DNA of 64,000 nucleotides from Galaxea fascicularis (GCA_948470475.1 OX419343.1:14193914-14257913); one strand, 5' to 3'; shown: positions 8,517 through 21,178, counted from the stretch's first letter. The notes: generated from the sequence alone by a model not told the origin. Numbers and translations are program-made.

Positions 8517-11500
8517 GTGAGTCGGGCCTATATTGGTGAACCATAAAATCACGCTAATACCATCACTAACACTAACACTAACAATGCCACTGCCTCTGCT
8601 ACTTCTGGCAGTTAACAGCCGTTTTTAATATCCCTACTCTTATTCCCATTCCAAATCTATTCACGAATACGTTTGTTAAACCAATCAACACTTTGTGGAG
8701 CGTTTTCTATCAGTTTCTAGTAGATTAGTTTCATTCTTTGCTCTGCCGGGGGCCGTAGTTTTCTCTGCTGACTTGATTCATCCATGGCGGGTAGCTTGTT
8801 ATCAGATTCGGTTAATGGAAATAGGGCCATTTATTGATAATCTCGTTTCCACTTCAGGTCAAGTTATGACAGAACATTGTTCTTCATACAACAGCTCAGT
8901 TTCCAAAACGATCTGTGCTCTATCTGAGGATTGAGAAACTGGGAATCAATAATATTTATCTAATAATAACAAAACGCTAGAGTTAAGTTGCGACATTATT
9001 GTTTATACAAGAGATCATTAAACTGAAGGTATTTCTAAAACGATCTGTATTGCATCTGGGGATTGAGAAACGCCTATTATGCCTGAGCGATTACGCAGAG
9101 TTTTGTGGTACGGTAATTGCTTATCTGGAGTTAGTAGCTTCCTTTACAATTACCTTGGTTTGTTGGTTCCTAATTCCTCATTACTCAAAACCTCGAAGAT
9201 ACCAATTCTTCAACAGATACAACGAAGACTTTTTTTTTTATGAAAATAACAGTGGCCTCAGGTTTGCGGGCAGCACTCCACTATTTGATTATTAATTATC
9301 TTTGTGGAAAGTGTCAGAATTTAAAAGGAAATCAATTTGTAAAGAGGGATAAATACTACTCTTTTTGTGCTACAGGTTGTCGACTTCCTGGTAATGTCAA
9401 CACTCCTGACCAATTCTGGGACGTTATAAAGAATGGAAGAAATGTGGTCGCTGATGTTCCGCTGAACCGCTGGAATCTGGAAACCTTCTACGACAAAGGG
9501 AGAAAACAAACAGGCAAAATAATTTCAAGCCGTGGTGGATTTATTGAAAATATTGACAAGTTTGATAACACGTTTTTCAATATTTCTCCTCGTGAGGCTG
9601 CCGCTATGGACCCTCAGCAGAGGCATCTATTAGAGGTCACCTATGAGGCTTTTGAAGATGCAGGTATTGATCCGTGGGGACTTAACGCTCACTGTGGAGT
9701 GTTCATTGGTATTGCAATGATGGATTACTCTATACTCACCTGCGACTCTAACATGATGGATGCGTACAGTTTAACTGGGACAACCCACAGCGTGGCTGCC
9801 AACCGTTTGTCCTATGTTTTTAACTTCAAAGGACCGAGTCTCGCTGTCGATACAGCCTGTGCATCGTCTATGACGGCGTTACATCTTGCTTGCAGCGCAC
9901 TTCGAAACAAAGAGTGTTCTGTTGCGGTGGTAGGAGGCTGTAACAATTTACTTCTGCCAGATATATCCGTTGGGTTCAGTGCCCTTGGTGTTATGTCCCC
10001 AGATGGTCAATGCTGCCCATTCTCGGACACTGCGAAGGGGTATGTGCGCAGTGAAGGATGGGGGACCTTAATTCTTAAGCCTTTGGACCAAGCTAGAAGC
10101 AATGAAGATCACATTTACGCAGTCATCCTGGGAAACGCTATAGCTGCAAGTGGCAACAGTAGTAGTCTGACCAAACCATCGGTTTCCGCTCAGAAAGATG
10201 TGATGAACGAGGTGTACAAACGCTACAATATTTTACCATCGTCAATAGACTACGTGGAAGCACATGGTACTGGTACTCCCGTTGGTGACCCTGTAGAGGC
10301 TGAAGCAATTAGCAAGACATTTTCTCCTCACAGAAAGAGGTCTTTAAAGATGGGATCTGTAAAGGGCAATTTTGGACATAACGAGGGTGCTTCAGGAGTG
10401 ACCGCACTTATTAAAGGAGCGTTGATGTTGGAAAGGCAAACCCTTTGCCCCACGATCAATTTTCAAAGCCCTAACCCAAACATTGCCTTTGAAAACCTCA
10501 AGCTAGAAGTAGCTACAAAGTTGGAAGCCTTTGAAAACGAACCATTTGAAAGGGTTGCAATCAATAGCTTCGGATTTGCAGGTGCTGTTGCACATGCTGT
10601 GCTTGGACGACCTCCTCCGCAAAGGAAGAAAGAGCATTATTGTAGCGACTGGAAATTTGGTGAAGAAAAATCTGGAGAACACATCATAATACCACTTTCT
10701 GCCCGATCGAAGAGTGCCCTTGAAGACTTGGTAAAAGAATGGATCCCGTTTAGAAGCCCAGTAGATGCTTTAAGCGTGGTATCATGGCTGTCTACGCGTC
10801 GAAAGCACCACGATGTTCGACTAGCTGTCATATCAAATTCTGGAAGTGACTTTCGTGGGCTCCTTACCAGATATTTGAGCGGCGATGACAGCGAAGAAAG
10901 AATCATCACTCAAGCTTTACAAACCAATAAAGAAAAAGTGTGTTTTGTATTTCCTGGCCAAGGGCAACAGTGGGCTGGAATGGGCCACCGATTGTACCGT
11001 ACAGAGCAGCCCTTTCGTAAAGCTATCGACAAATGCGATGAAATATTCAAGAAGATTAGTGGAACATCACTGGTTCGGGATTTTGGCCTATTTCAGGCTC
11101 CGGAAGGACGTGCCCGTTCTGTGATAGACAAGATTGACATCAGTCAGCCCGCTATCTTGTTCCTTCAACTCGGACTGATTGAATTATGGACCCACTGGGG
11201 AGTGCATCCAGATGTTGTCGTTGGACACAGTTTGGGTGAAGTTGCTGCTGCTTACGCGTGTGGTGGCTTAACAACTGAAGAAGCAGTGAAGGTTATTTAT
11301 CATCGGAGCAAAGAGCAAAGGAAACTTAGCGGAACTGGAAGTATGGCTGCAGTGCGTAGACCTTTAGAACTGGTGGAAGAAATGTGTTCGAAACACCAGG
11401 ATCTTTATGTTGCAGCCATAAATGGGCCGAGCTCAATCACCATCGCAGGTCAGAGTGCAGGAGTTGACCGTATCACACAAGAGAACCCAACCATTGCCAA

Positions 11501-14500
11501 GAAACTTCGGGTACAATGTGCGTTCCACAGCCCCCATATGGAATCCATCAAGGATGCCTTTGAAAGGTCTATGACCGGGGTTGTAGCGACAAAAAAACGT
11601 TTCAAGCAAGTACCACTCTATTCAACGGTCACGGGACGACGGTACGATGGAGATTTCGGCACTGAGTACTGGTGGGAAAACATCCGAAAACCAGTTCAGT
11701 TTCAAAGTGCCATTGAATGCATTTTAAAAGAGGAGCAACCTGATGTATTCCTGGAATTGTGTTCTTCAGTAACACTTCTTTCATCAATACGACAGATCAA
11801 TAGCAACCAACCAAATGACAGCAATATAAGCACAATAGCATCCTGCCAAAGAAATAACGACGACCGAGTTTCCATTCTTAACGCTTTAGGAACCTTGTAC
11901 GTGGCTGGCAAACCAATCGACTGGGAAAATGTTACCCACAAGACTGCCCAGTGGCAACCGTTGCCCAGATACCAATGGCAGCATCAGTCCCATTGGAAAG
12001 AGTCAGAAGACAGGAAGAACATTCGTCTAGGCATTGAAGACAGGAGTTTCAAAGGCCAAAATGGACGTTTGTCCCTCAACAAGTATCCTTTCTTTAAAGA
12101 TCATGTCATCCAAAACCAGTTGATCTTTCCTGGCGCCGGATATGTGGAGTATCTGCTCCAAAGCTGCTTCAGAGAAGATGAGAATCCTTCCTTGAGTAAC
12201 GTGCAATTCATCAGAACATTGATGTGGTCCGACGACGAGGACAAAGACGCCACTTCTGGTGACGTCACTCTATCTCTAGAAGTTCTGAAAGAGGGTCCTC
12301 ATTTTCATGTCAGCTGCAAAGATGTTGTTTTTTGCAAAGCCGAGGTTGGACAGAAAGAATCTAGCTCACCACAGTTCATACAAGTGGCGAGTATCCGTTC
12401 GAATCTCGAAGAAACAATTGCAAAAGAGGAGTTCTATCGACGCTTGAGGAAGAATGGTCTTGAGTATGGTCCCGCTTTTCAAGTGGTTAATCAAGTTCTG
12501 CTGGGTGACGGTGAAGCCCTTGGCTATCTTGATGTGGCACTCGATAGAGTTCAACGGATTCACACTACAATCCTTGATGGTTGTCTTCAACTAATCATTG
12601 CAGCTCTGGGTCCATGCTCATCACTATACATACCGATAAAGATATGCATATTTCGGATGAAAGTACCTGCAATTCCTCTTGGAGAAGACCTCGTCGCCCA
12701 TGCGTCTGTCGTGGATTGCGATGGAGCGTTCCTGACTGGTGACATTTCGTTGGCGACGAAAGATGGAAAGATACTGGCTCTGTTAAAAGGAGTTCAAATC
12801 CAAGCAATTTCAAACAGCAAAACAAGACAGGTTGCTGAAGAATGTCTTTTTACCACCATAATGGATCCACTACAGGCAAACCTTAGTCTCGCGGCGCTTG
12901 AAACAGAGTTAACTGAGAAGTACCTCCACTGGAACCACCCCGGAGACTTGAGAGTAATTGAAGAGGCTGATAAGTATGTCCCCGAAATAAACGCCATCAT
13001 GGATGCTTATGTACACCAGGCTGTTTACCGTAATGCAGCAGTGGACGGAAAGAATGGTAGTGTTCCATACATCCAAAGATTCTCAAGTAAGGAAAAGATT
13101 TCACATGGAGATGTAGCAAAAGCCATGCAAGATATCAAGCAAGCCTTGCCGGAGTTGAGGGAAGAATTGGATGTCATTCGACAGTTTGGGGAAACGCTTC
13201 CGGCGATTTTAGAAGATCCAAATTCTGAGCAGAACCAGCATGTGGGAAGGGAGTGGTGGGAGAAATATCTTTGGAGCTCCTTCGCAACTAGAATGCATAT
13301 CAAAGCTACCGCATCTGTCATTGCACAAGTGATCCAAGCAGGATTTAAAACTAAAAGTGTCATTCGTGTTCTTGTTATCAATGATCGTAATGCTGATTTA
13401 ACAAAGTACACTCTACCACACATTAAAGAGGAAGGTATAAAACAGGGACTGGAATTCACCTTTGCTGCGTCGTCGAATTTTATCCTCAGCAATGCCCAAG
13501 AGCAGCTCAGAGAATTCCCGTTTGTTAGGTGCAAGTACTTTGACGCAGAAATAGACAAAGATGATGAAGAATTTGTTCCAGAAAGCTTCGACCTTGTGTT
13601 TTGCTTACACGCATTGCACTCCCCGGCAAATGCTAACCAAAACATACAACGAATTCGACGGTTGTTGCGTCAACGAGGGTGCCTGCTGATTTACGAAGTT
13701 ACCGAGCTGAACTGCATCTCAGAGTTCTTACTTCTCCCACTCTCGCTCTCCCAGAAGGTTGACGCCAAGAATCACTGCCTTTCCAGCACCCAATGGGAAG
13801 AAATCATGACCAGCAATGGTTTTATTGACGTGTTCAGTGCTAAGGCTTCTCACGATTGTTTTCCCAGTGTCATCGCAGGCTGCAAATGTGAGAAAGCCAC
13901 CGGTTCGTTTCTAGACAAGGAAATCACGATTATTGCAAAGAAAGATAATCGTTTTGCTCAGGTTCTCCAACAGCATCTCAAACATTCAAGAGGGTTGGAA
14001 AGGGTGTCTGACGTAAGGGAGATGTTTCAAGATGACATAAGTGCTGTTAATCTACATAATCCAAGAATTGTTCTTTACCTTCACTCAACGTCAAGTGACC
14101 AGCATCTTTCTTATCTCATGGCCCTGTTCCAGGAGACAAATACCAAAAAGGTTTCAAGCATTGAAAGCCTTTGGGTGCTAACTTGCGGTGCAAATGCAAG
14201 TGAAGACATGGAAGGATCGGCGGCTATAGGTCTTACCCGGGCAATTGGAAATGGTATCCACAAATTTCCTATATTCTCGGTTGAGGTCGATCCTGCAATT
14301 TCACCAGAGAGAAATGTCTTCCATATTTGCAATTTATTGACAGCTCCACCTCCAGACCGCGAGATTGTTATTAATCAAGACAGATGCTTTGTTCCTCGAA
14401 TTTTGCCCTTCACGCTTACAGAATCCAAGGAAATCAGGACCCACACGTGGAAGATAGGCTTTTCGAAATCAGATACCTCTGCGAAACATAGTGTTGATGA

Positions 14501-16797
14501 GCTGCATTTCCTTGCAGCGGAGCATGCGCCATTGGCAGACGACGAGGTGCTAGTTGAGATAATAGCGGCCGGGCTAAACTTCAAAGACGTCATGATATCC
14601 ATGGGAATGCTTGAAAAGTTGCAAGTCAGCGAAGAGGGATTTGGTCTTGAATGTTCGGGGTTCGTAACTGATACAGGAGACTCTGTCACAAGATTTGAGA
14701 TAGGTGACGAGGTTGTCGTTTTTTCAAATTCATGCTTTGCCTCACACGTTAAGTGCAGCCAAGAACGTGTAATACGCAAGCCACAAAATCTTAACTGGGC
14801 TGAAGGCGCTGGAGTTGGAATTGTGCTCACCACGGCGTTCTACTGTTTGGTTGAACGAGCAGGTTTAAAGACTGGTGAGACGGTCCTTATTCATTCAGCA
14901 TGCGGTGGTGTTGGACTAGCAGCAGTGCAGGTTGCTCAAATGGTCGGAGCTACAGTTATTTGCAGTGCTGGAACAGAAAAGAAGAGGCAATTTTTGAAAG
15001 ATACCATGTCCATTAAACATGTGACTGATTCCAGGTCTGAGCAGTTTTACCATGATGTCATGAGGTGGACAGATTGTAAAGGTGTGGATGTTGTTCTTAA
15101 CTCTCTTTATGGAGAATTGATGACAAAGAGTATTGCTCTTCTGTCGCATGGAGGCCGTTTCTGTGAAATTGGAAAGAGAGACATCCTTGAAAACACTCAG
15201 ATATCAATGCAAATGTTCCTTGAAAACAAGTCCTTTCTTTCTTGCCATGTAGATGTTCTTCTTCGCCAGGAGCCGCAGACATTCAGGCGGAACCTCGAGC
15301 GAGTGTTTGAGCTGCTGATAGAAGGGTCTCTCAAGCCAGTAACGACAACTGTGTGTTCAGTCTCAGCATTCAAAGAAACTTTCAGAATGATGTCAAAAGG
15401 TGAACATATCGGAAAAATCGTTTTTGACGTCTCAAATGAGCCCTGTCAGACATGTCTGCAGAACACAGCCAGCCTGTTCAAAGCAAATGGCACTTACATC
15501 ATCACAGGTGCCTTTGGAGGAATTGGACTGGCAATGGCTCGGTGGATGTGTAAGCAGGGGGCCAAACATTTGGTGTTAACCTCACTTCACGGTTGCCACA
15601 ACGCTTCAGGCCGTCGTACCTTAGCTTTTCTGAAAAGTCAAGGGGTGATGGTGCATGAATTTGCTGGCGATATCTCGAACGAAGCGTTCGTGCAGACCAT
15701 GATAAAGAACATTAATCAGAACAGCAGTATTCCGGCAATACGAGGCGTATTCCATTTGGCCGGAATCATCATGGAAGAGGACAACTTTCTTCAAGTTCGT
15801 CCTGACCAGCTCAAAGTGATGTTTGACAGTAAAGCTAGAGGAGCTCAATATCTACATGATCATACTCTTGATCAGTCTTTGGACATGTTTCTTTTGATGT
15901 CATCCCAGGTAACCGTCTGGGGGAACCCTGCGCAGCCATCCTACTGTGCGGCAAATTCATACCTGGATGCCTTAGCTCATCATCGACATCGTCTTGGAGT
16001 GCCAGCCTTGTCATTACAGCTAGGAGCAGTTCGAGGAGCTGGATTTCTAGAAGATAAGCCTGGCGTCACCCAAAGGCTTTCTGACAAGGGAGTGTCAACA
16101 TTACACATAGACGAAATTCTGCCTGTTTTGGGAAAACTTCTTAAATCATGTGATCGACCAGTGATCAGCCTTGCAAACCAGGTAGCGTATCCCATAAATA
16201 AGTGTGCTTTTAACGAGTCAAACTTTCATCTGCGGCGATGTATGTAGTGGACATCTCTGCATCGTTCCTAATTGGTCTTCAAATCAGCGCATGTTTCCAT
16301 TAAAAAATATGGTTTGCAAATGTTAAAGCAGACTAAGAAAATTTTGATTTGGAATAAGATTTGAATGCCTTCAAATCTGTAATATTAAATCTGTGGTAGC
16401 TTATCGAGACCTCAGCGTCACTCACAAATTTAACCTTTTTTTCCAGAACTGGGCAGAAACTCAACAGTTTGTTTACAAGACCAGTTTGACATTCAGACAT
16501 CTTGTTAGCAAGAATCCATTGACTTCACAAAATAACGGGCTTACTTCAGACGTACTAGAAGAACGGATGAAGAAAAAGCTTGGAAAGTTACTTCAAGTGC
16601 CTTCTAACACCATTGACCTTAATCAGCCAATGACGAATTATGGTGTGGATTCCCTGATGTCTGTGGAACTAATTACGTGGGCCAGTAAGGAACTTGCTTT
16701 GAATGTTACCCAGTTGGAGGTGCTCGGTGGTATGACAGGGGCGACAATGGTCAAGAAGGCTACACAAGCTTGCAGTAAACTGAGGGAAGATCATTAA
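8456..16797 (+). CDS. Type I iterative polyketide synthase, KS-AT-DH-(pseudo)MT-ER-KR-ACP, three exons
   Basis: Exons are 8456-8516, 9376-16181 and 16447-16797 (2405 aa), joined by GT-AG introns that keep frame. The start ATG has A at -3 and gives ...IAIVGIG, spliced to CRLPG, the canonical KS beginning. KS (about 10-440) has Cys182 in DTACASS, His317 in HGTGT and His355 in GNFGHNEG. AT has Ser639 in GHSLGE and an AFH motif at His738 (malonyl-type by family rule). DH has His930 and Asp1088, but Asn replaces the usual Gly of HxxxGxxxxP. A methyltransferase-like region (about 1310-1480) lacks the glycine-rich SAM motif. ER (about 1727-2040) has CGGVG at 1863-1867. KR has GAFGGIG at 2065, Lys2173, Ser2197, Tyr2210 and Asn2214. 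ACP Ser2358 sits in GVDSL. There is no thioesterase, unlike animal FAS. It probably makes a reduced polyketide or fatty-acid-like chain in the cytosol; the product is unknown. Confidence 0.95.
16447..16797 (+). CDS. Polyketide synthase exon 3 (KR end and acyl carrier protein)
   Basis: The acceptor TTTTTTTCCAG precedes AACTGGGC. Joining at phase 0 to the donor CAG|GTAGCG at 16181 gives ...ISLANQ-NWAETQ, the usual KR C-terminus. A linker and the ACP follow, with Ser2358 in GVDSLMSVEL as the phosphopantetheine site. Only 47 residues follow the serine before TAA, so no thioesterase or reductase is encoded. Reading through the donor would end the protein at 16247 without an ACP. Confidence 0.92.
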   Translation, partial: NWAETQQFVYKTSLTFRHLVSKNPLTSQNNGLTSDVLEERMKKKLGKLLQVPSNTIDLNQPMTNYGVDSLMSVELITWASKELALNVTQLEVLGGMTGATMVKKATQACSKLREDH

Positions 16798-18932
16798 GGT
16801 GCGTGCACAAGAAAATAACCAATTTGCAAAGAGATGTGCAAAGGGAGAGAACTTAATTAAAAATGACAGGCATCCCATAATTCCGTGAACTATGAGTGGT
16901 TACTTAGCATCTAAGCCACTCAAAGGCTTTTCACATTTTCTTGAAAAGCTCAAATGTCAGTAGGAGAGTGTACACATTTTAGTACGTTGCTCTATGCCTT
17001 CCTCAGTGTAGAATGAAAGTAGAAATTTCTTTCTTCAGCCATTCTCCTATTTTACTTCTTTTCATGAAGGTTTTGTTGGCAAGAAAAAACCTACTAGGTA
17101 CTGATTCTTAAAAGTCAAAGAATATACTGTCTTACATAGGCTTTATATTTGATTATTCGCAACAAGGTGTCAGTGTATACAAGGTTGAATTTATGGTGGA
17201 CCCCCAGATGACTGTTCCATGACCGCCGTGAATTAATTGATTCTATCGCAAGGCATAAGGCCACAAATTAGGATAACAATGCTGGCTAAAATTCTCACCT
17301 GTAACAAACAATCCAGTACATTTCATCTTCTTTCAAGTTTAGTTTGCAGTGATCTCAATCAAGAAAGGTATGAAATGGTAGTGATTCCCGAAAGGCGCAA
17401 TAAGTAACGAAGTAACGAAATCTATGGTTTTCTTTTATTAATAATCCTGTAGCGCACGTGCAGAAAGGTATGATATTTGTAACGAGAAAACTAAGCCTTT
17501 TGGGGATAGCAAGAAAATTTTAATTAGTTGTCTGTAGCAAATGTTATTTAAATTAAGCCCTAGGTGGGGGAAGGGACGGTTCTTTCGTCTTTCTTGTTCA
17601 ATCCATCTTACATTGCAATATCTGCCTTATTTAATTCAATACGGGAATTCCGCTGTTCGTGCCGAGTTACAAACAAGTCAGAAAGTATGCCGTTACTCTT
17701 TATTTCAGTCCTTAAATTCAGGTGTTGATTGGTAATCATCTAAGTCTAACGAGTGAGAAAACAGAAAGTTAACGACAAACTATAGACCTCGGTGGAAAAG
17801 ATTCAATTTATCAAAAAGGAGGGTATTTTGCCTAAACTCAGTTGAAGCTTCAGAAGTTTTCATTTGTTTGAAAAGATAGTGCCGGTCATGTTACAAAAGC
17901 ACGGTTTTGTTAAGTTCTTCTAGCGTTGTGGCGGCCAGTTAATTAAGTAGCCAGTAGCTAACCCAAAGGCAAACACACTGAGAGTTGCTACCTTACAAAA
18001 AACGCCCACAGATTTTAAGTTGTCACAGCTTTGTATACATTTTGCAGTGTGGTTAATACAAAGTGCTTTACCACAACCGTGAAATTGAGATATATAAGCG
18101 TGAAAAAGAAAACAACAACAACAACAACAGCAGCAGCAAAACCAATGAGTTCTAATGACCGTTCATTTTCAAGGATCATTTTCGAATAGTTTTTTGATTA
18201 GAAAAAAGAAAGATAAAAAAGAAAGAAAATTAGATACGATCAATCATTTAGGTACAAAATCTATTTCATGCGTGATCTTAAGGTCGCGGGGGATACATGG
18301 CCGTGAATATATTCATAAGGCAAAAATATTGGTAGGGGTGCTATTTTTCAAAACCTTATATTATGAATGTTAAAAGCCAGTTCCGCTAGTACTTTACAGA
18401 GGTATTGGGTAATAACAGAAGTGCAAAAGCACTGCTTTTTACTGATTCCTCCGCGCCAATGCTGTAAGCCACTGAAGTTTATTTTTTGTAAAACGTGATT
18501 TTGTGTCCAAGTTTTCTTCTCGAGTGGAACACAAACAAAGTTGATTTTACCACTCAGTGATCAGTCACAACCTGTTGTGTCATATTTAACTCCGATTTTT
18601 TTATTTCAAGTTTAATTCAGTCATTCATTTTGAAGTAGCAAAACTTAGCATTCTTGACTGAATTCGAAGCCCTTCAATCTTTCGCTTATTAAAAAATTTG
18701 GAGTCAGATATTACAATCTATAACACACCTACCTCCCTGCCGCGTTAACTCATGGACACAAAATTGGTTATTTTTACGTTTCCGAAGGCTTTCCGAGAAA
18801 ACAGTACTGCACGCAGAAAAGAACATTGCATTGCAGTTTTAATGGTTTTGACAAATAATTGAAATGCACAGGAAGTTCGACACTATTTGAGCTTTCAGAA
18901 ACATTTCGCGTAAAGTCGGTATTACTGAGCCC
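16798..18932 (+). other. PKS 3' flank and intergenic region
   Basis: No gene is supported. A possible weak polyadenylation signal, ATTAAA, lies near 16856. The rest is AT-rich with short spurious frames. A simple repeat of AAC/AGC triplets occurs at about 18108-18137. I see no tRNA-like or inverted-repeat structure here. Confidence 0.5.
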
Positions 18933-19868
18933 TTGCACTTCGTGCAGTCTTTACAGAAATGCAGACTGATGCACTATCCTTTCCCTGCGATCTTAAGAAC
19001 AGAAAAATGTAGTATCGGCAGTTTGACTACCCACACACATGTTAAAAACGCCAAATTGTTAGGTTTAACTATCAGTGACAATCTCACATGGAACGCGCAC
19101 GTAAATGAGATCATTAAGAAGGCTAGTAAGAAATTGTATTTCCTGGTTCAACTTAAAAGAGCGCGAATGCCCCCCTCAGATTTAGTTCTTTTTTATAAAG
19201 CTTGTGTTCGTTCTGGAGTAGACTATGCTGTGCCCGTTTTCTATAACGCCCTGCCGCAGTACTTGAAAAATGAGCTCGTGCGTATCGAGAAAAGGGCGCT
19301 ATCGATAATTTTGCCCGGCACGGGTAACACAAGTGCTTGCGGTTTTTTGGGCATAACGCCTATTACCGAGCACCACAGTCTTCTGTGCCGTAAATTATTC
19401 GACCAGATATGTTCTGATACTGGTCACAAATTAAACAGCTTGCTGCCTCCTAGGAACGAACCCAAATGTAATCTGAGAAACCATCCGCGCCCTTTTGCCA
19501 TCCCACATTTGAAAACAAATCGAACCAAAAACACGTTCATCTTTGCCATGGCTCGCAAATGTAATAATTAGTTTTGGTCTCAAACGATATTTTTATGACT
19601 GCTGCCATCAATGAATTCAGTTTTTTTTTATAAATATCAATATCTATTTTACTTCTATATATATTTAAGATTTACCTAGGCTTTAATATGACAATTACAT
19701 ATTTTAGATTTAGGTTACATTATTATATTATACAAAATTCATGTAAATAGGTTTTAACTTTTCTAATTTGTTTTGGTTTTTTAAGAATTGTAAAAATTAC
19801 TTAATTCAGCTTTTGTGGCTGCAATGTGATTTTTAAATAAACTATCTCTCTATCTATCTATCTATCTA
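18933..19868 (+). pseudogene. LINE 3' end: RT C-terminus, 3'-UTR and TCTA tail
   Basis: The open frame 18933-19571 (212 codons) resembles the C-terminal part of CR1/Jockey-type reverse transcriptase ORFs: AKLLGLTISDNLTWNAHVNE, ASKKLYFLVQLKRA, DLVLFYKACVRSGVDYAVPV, IEKRALSII and LCRKLFDQI. A stop, an AT-rich 3'-UTR and a (TCTA)n tail at 19841-19868 follow, which is the usual end of such elements. The catalytic domain and endonuclease are missing (5' truncation). Confidence 0.82.
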
Positions 19869-21172
19869 ACACACAGTTTTCAACAGTGTTTAAGCATCGT
19901 TAAGTTGTTACCAGCTTGCCTTGATATATACTTATCGTCACATTTCACCAATATTTCGTATTTGTAGCTTCTGTTTGTTTCATAAAAATGATCCTGAGAA
20001 CGTGGCTAGTAATCGAGCATTTATCTGCTTGATGTATTGTGGTAATGATTTTCTTATGCTCCGAGTCATTGCAGACTCTTAACTTGCTAAATCAGAGAGC
20101 TCACTTAGGAAGACTGGGATCGAGAACGATCGGCGAGCGTTTGTGGGGCTGTTTAGACGGACGCAAAGGAGACCAGACACAATTAAATATTTTGCTCTTT
20201 TGGGTTTTCTAAAAATGTGAGATCCCATAATTTTTTGACACTATTAGTGCACAAAGGCCCGCAGCAGCTTGCATGTTTCAGGCTTTTTGTAGTCTGCGTC
20301 CTCCCAAATAACCCCACACTCGCATGCAAACCATTAATTCCTTGGTTATCACTCCTCAAGCATCAAGACGCTTATTTTTAGTTTAAAGCAAGAAAGCAAA
20401 GTGCTGCCACAGGCATACCAAGCATTGTATAGTTATTTATAACCCTTACATGTTACTGATACTATTATCATATAAAATCAAACATTTACCTATCTGCCTG
20501 TCTTTCTTTAGCCAGTTTCCCCTATACCCCACCCGAAATAAACGACATTGCACCAATAAATGTACATGAAAACTAGGGAGCTGGCCGCTGCACCCGATTA
20601 GATTAGATAACGTACGTAATAAAACTGAAAATATAAAAATTTGACTGTCCGGGAGCAGCGCCAGACTAGAATGGAAACTGTCAAAACCATGTGCCCCTAA
20701 CTGTCGACGAACTAGCCTCGTTACCATGGTAACTGTCACTTGGTTAGTGAACCGTGAAAACAGTAATTTTCTGCTAATCTCCGAACCGCAGAAAATAGCA
20801 ATTTTGGAAGGGATCTGATCCGACGGTTTCTCCGTTCGATTCCAAGTCACAGTCGCTTTAAGCGCATCGAAAGCTGAAGACGACATTAACGTATCGACTC
20901 TCAAGTATATACAGCATACACAGAAAACCTTGTCATAACGAATTTGCAGAAAAAACGACCAAAATGTTCATTATATTGAGCTGTTGATAATTACTTTTTG
21001 GGAAAGGTATTATGTTGCACTAGTACACAGTATTTCCGGATCCCATTTCCATTGCACGGCCACTTTTGGCATAGAATACAGTTGTACTGGCAAACACGTT
21101 CTGCAGCTATACGAACAATGCTGCCAGAGAGTATGACTAGAAAACTCTTGGTGCTATTGCATCGTAATCCAC
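19869..21172. other. Intergenic region between the LINE and the TTC21B 3' end
   Basis: No recognised gene. A 152-codon minus-strand frame (20446-20904) has no domain, no plausible splice partners and low-complexity translation, so it is not called. I saw no clear repeats. Confidence 0.45.
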
Positions 21173-21178
21173 TTTATT
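21173..21178 (-). promoter_or_regulatory. Candidate polyadenylation signal of TTC21B
   Basis: Reads AATAAA on the minus strand, about 270 nt downstream of the TTC21B stop codon at 21447. Position and orientation fit the 3' end of that transcript. No cleavage site was determined. Confidence 0.45.

Noticed and set aside
13025..13645. 206-codon minus-strand ORF inside the PKS (and other minus frames there and in the BEL gag-pol)
   Set aside because: Antisense shadow of a well-supported coding region, with no domains.
9240..16247. Single 2335-codon ORF taken as the full PKS
   Set aside because: Its first 45 codons are intron and its last 22 codons read through the CAG|GTAGCG donor. Splicing restores the KS start and the ACP.
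8456..16797. Animal fatty acid synthase
   Set aside because: The domain order is FAS-like, but there is no thioesterase and the ends and KS/AT motifs fit reducing PKSs better. Only a phylogeny would settle this fully.
20446..20904. 152-codon minus-strand ORF
   Set aside because: No recognisable family and no gene context. The length is possible by chance.
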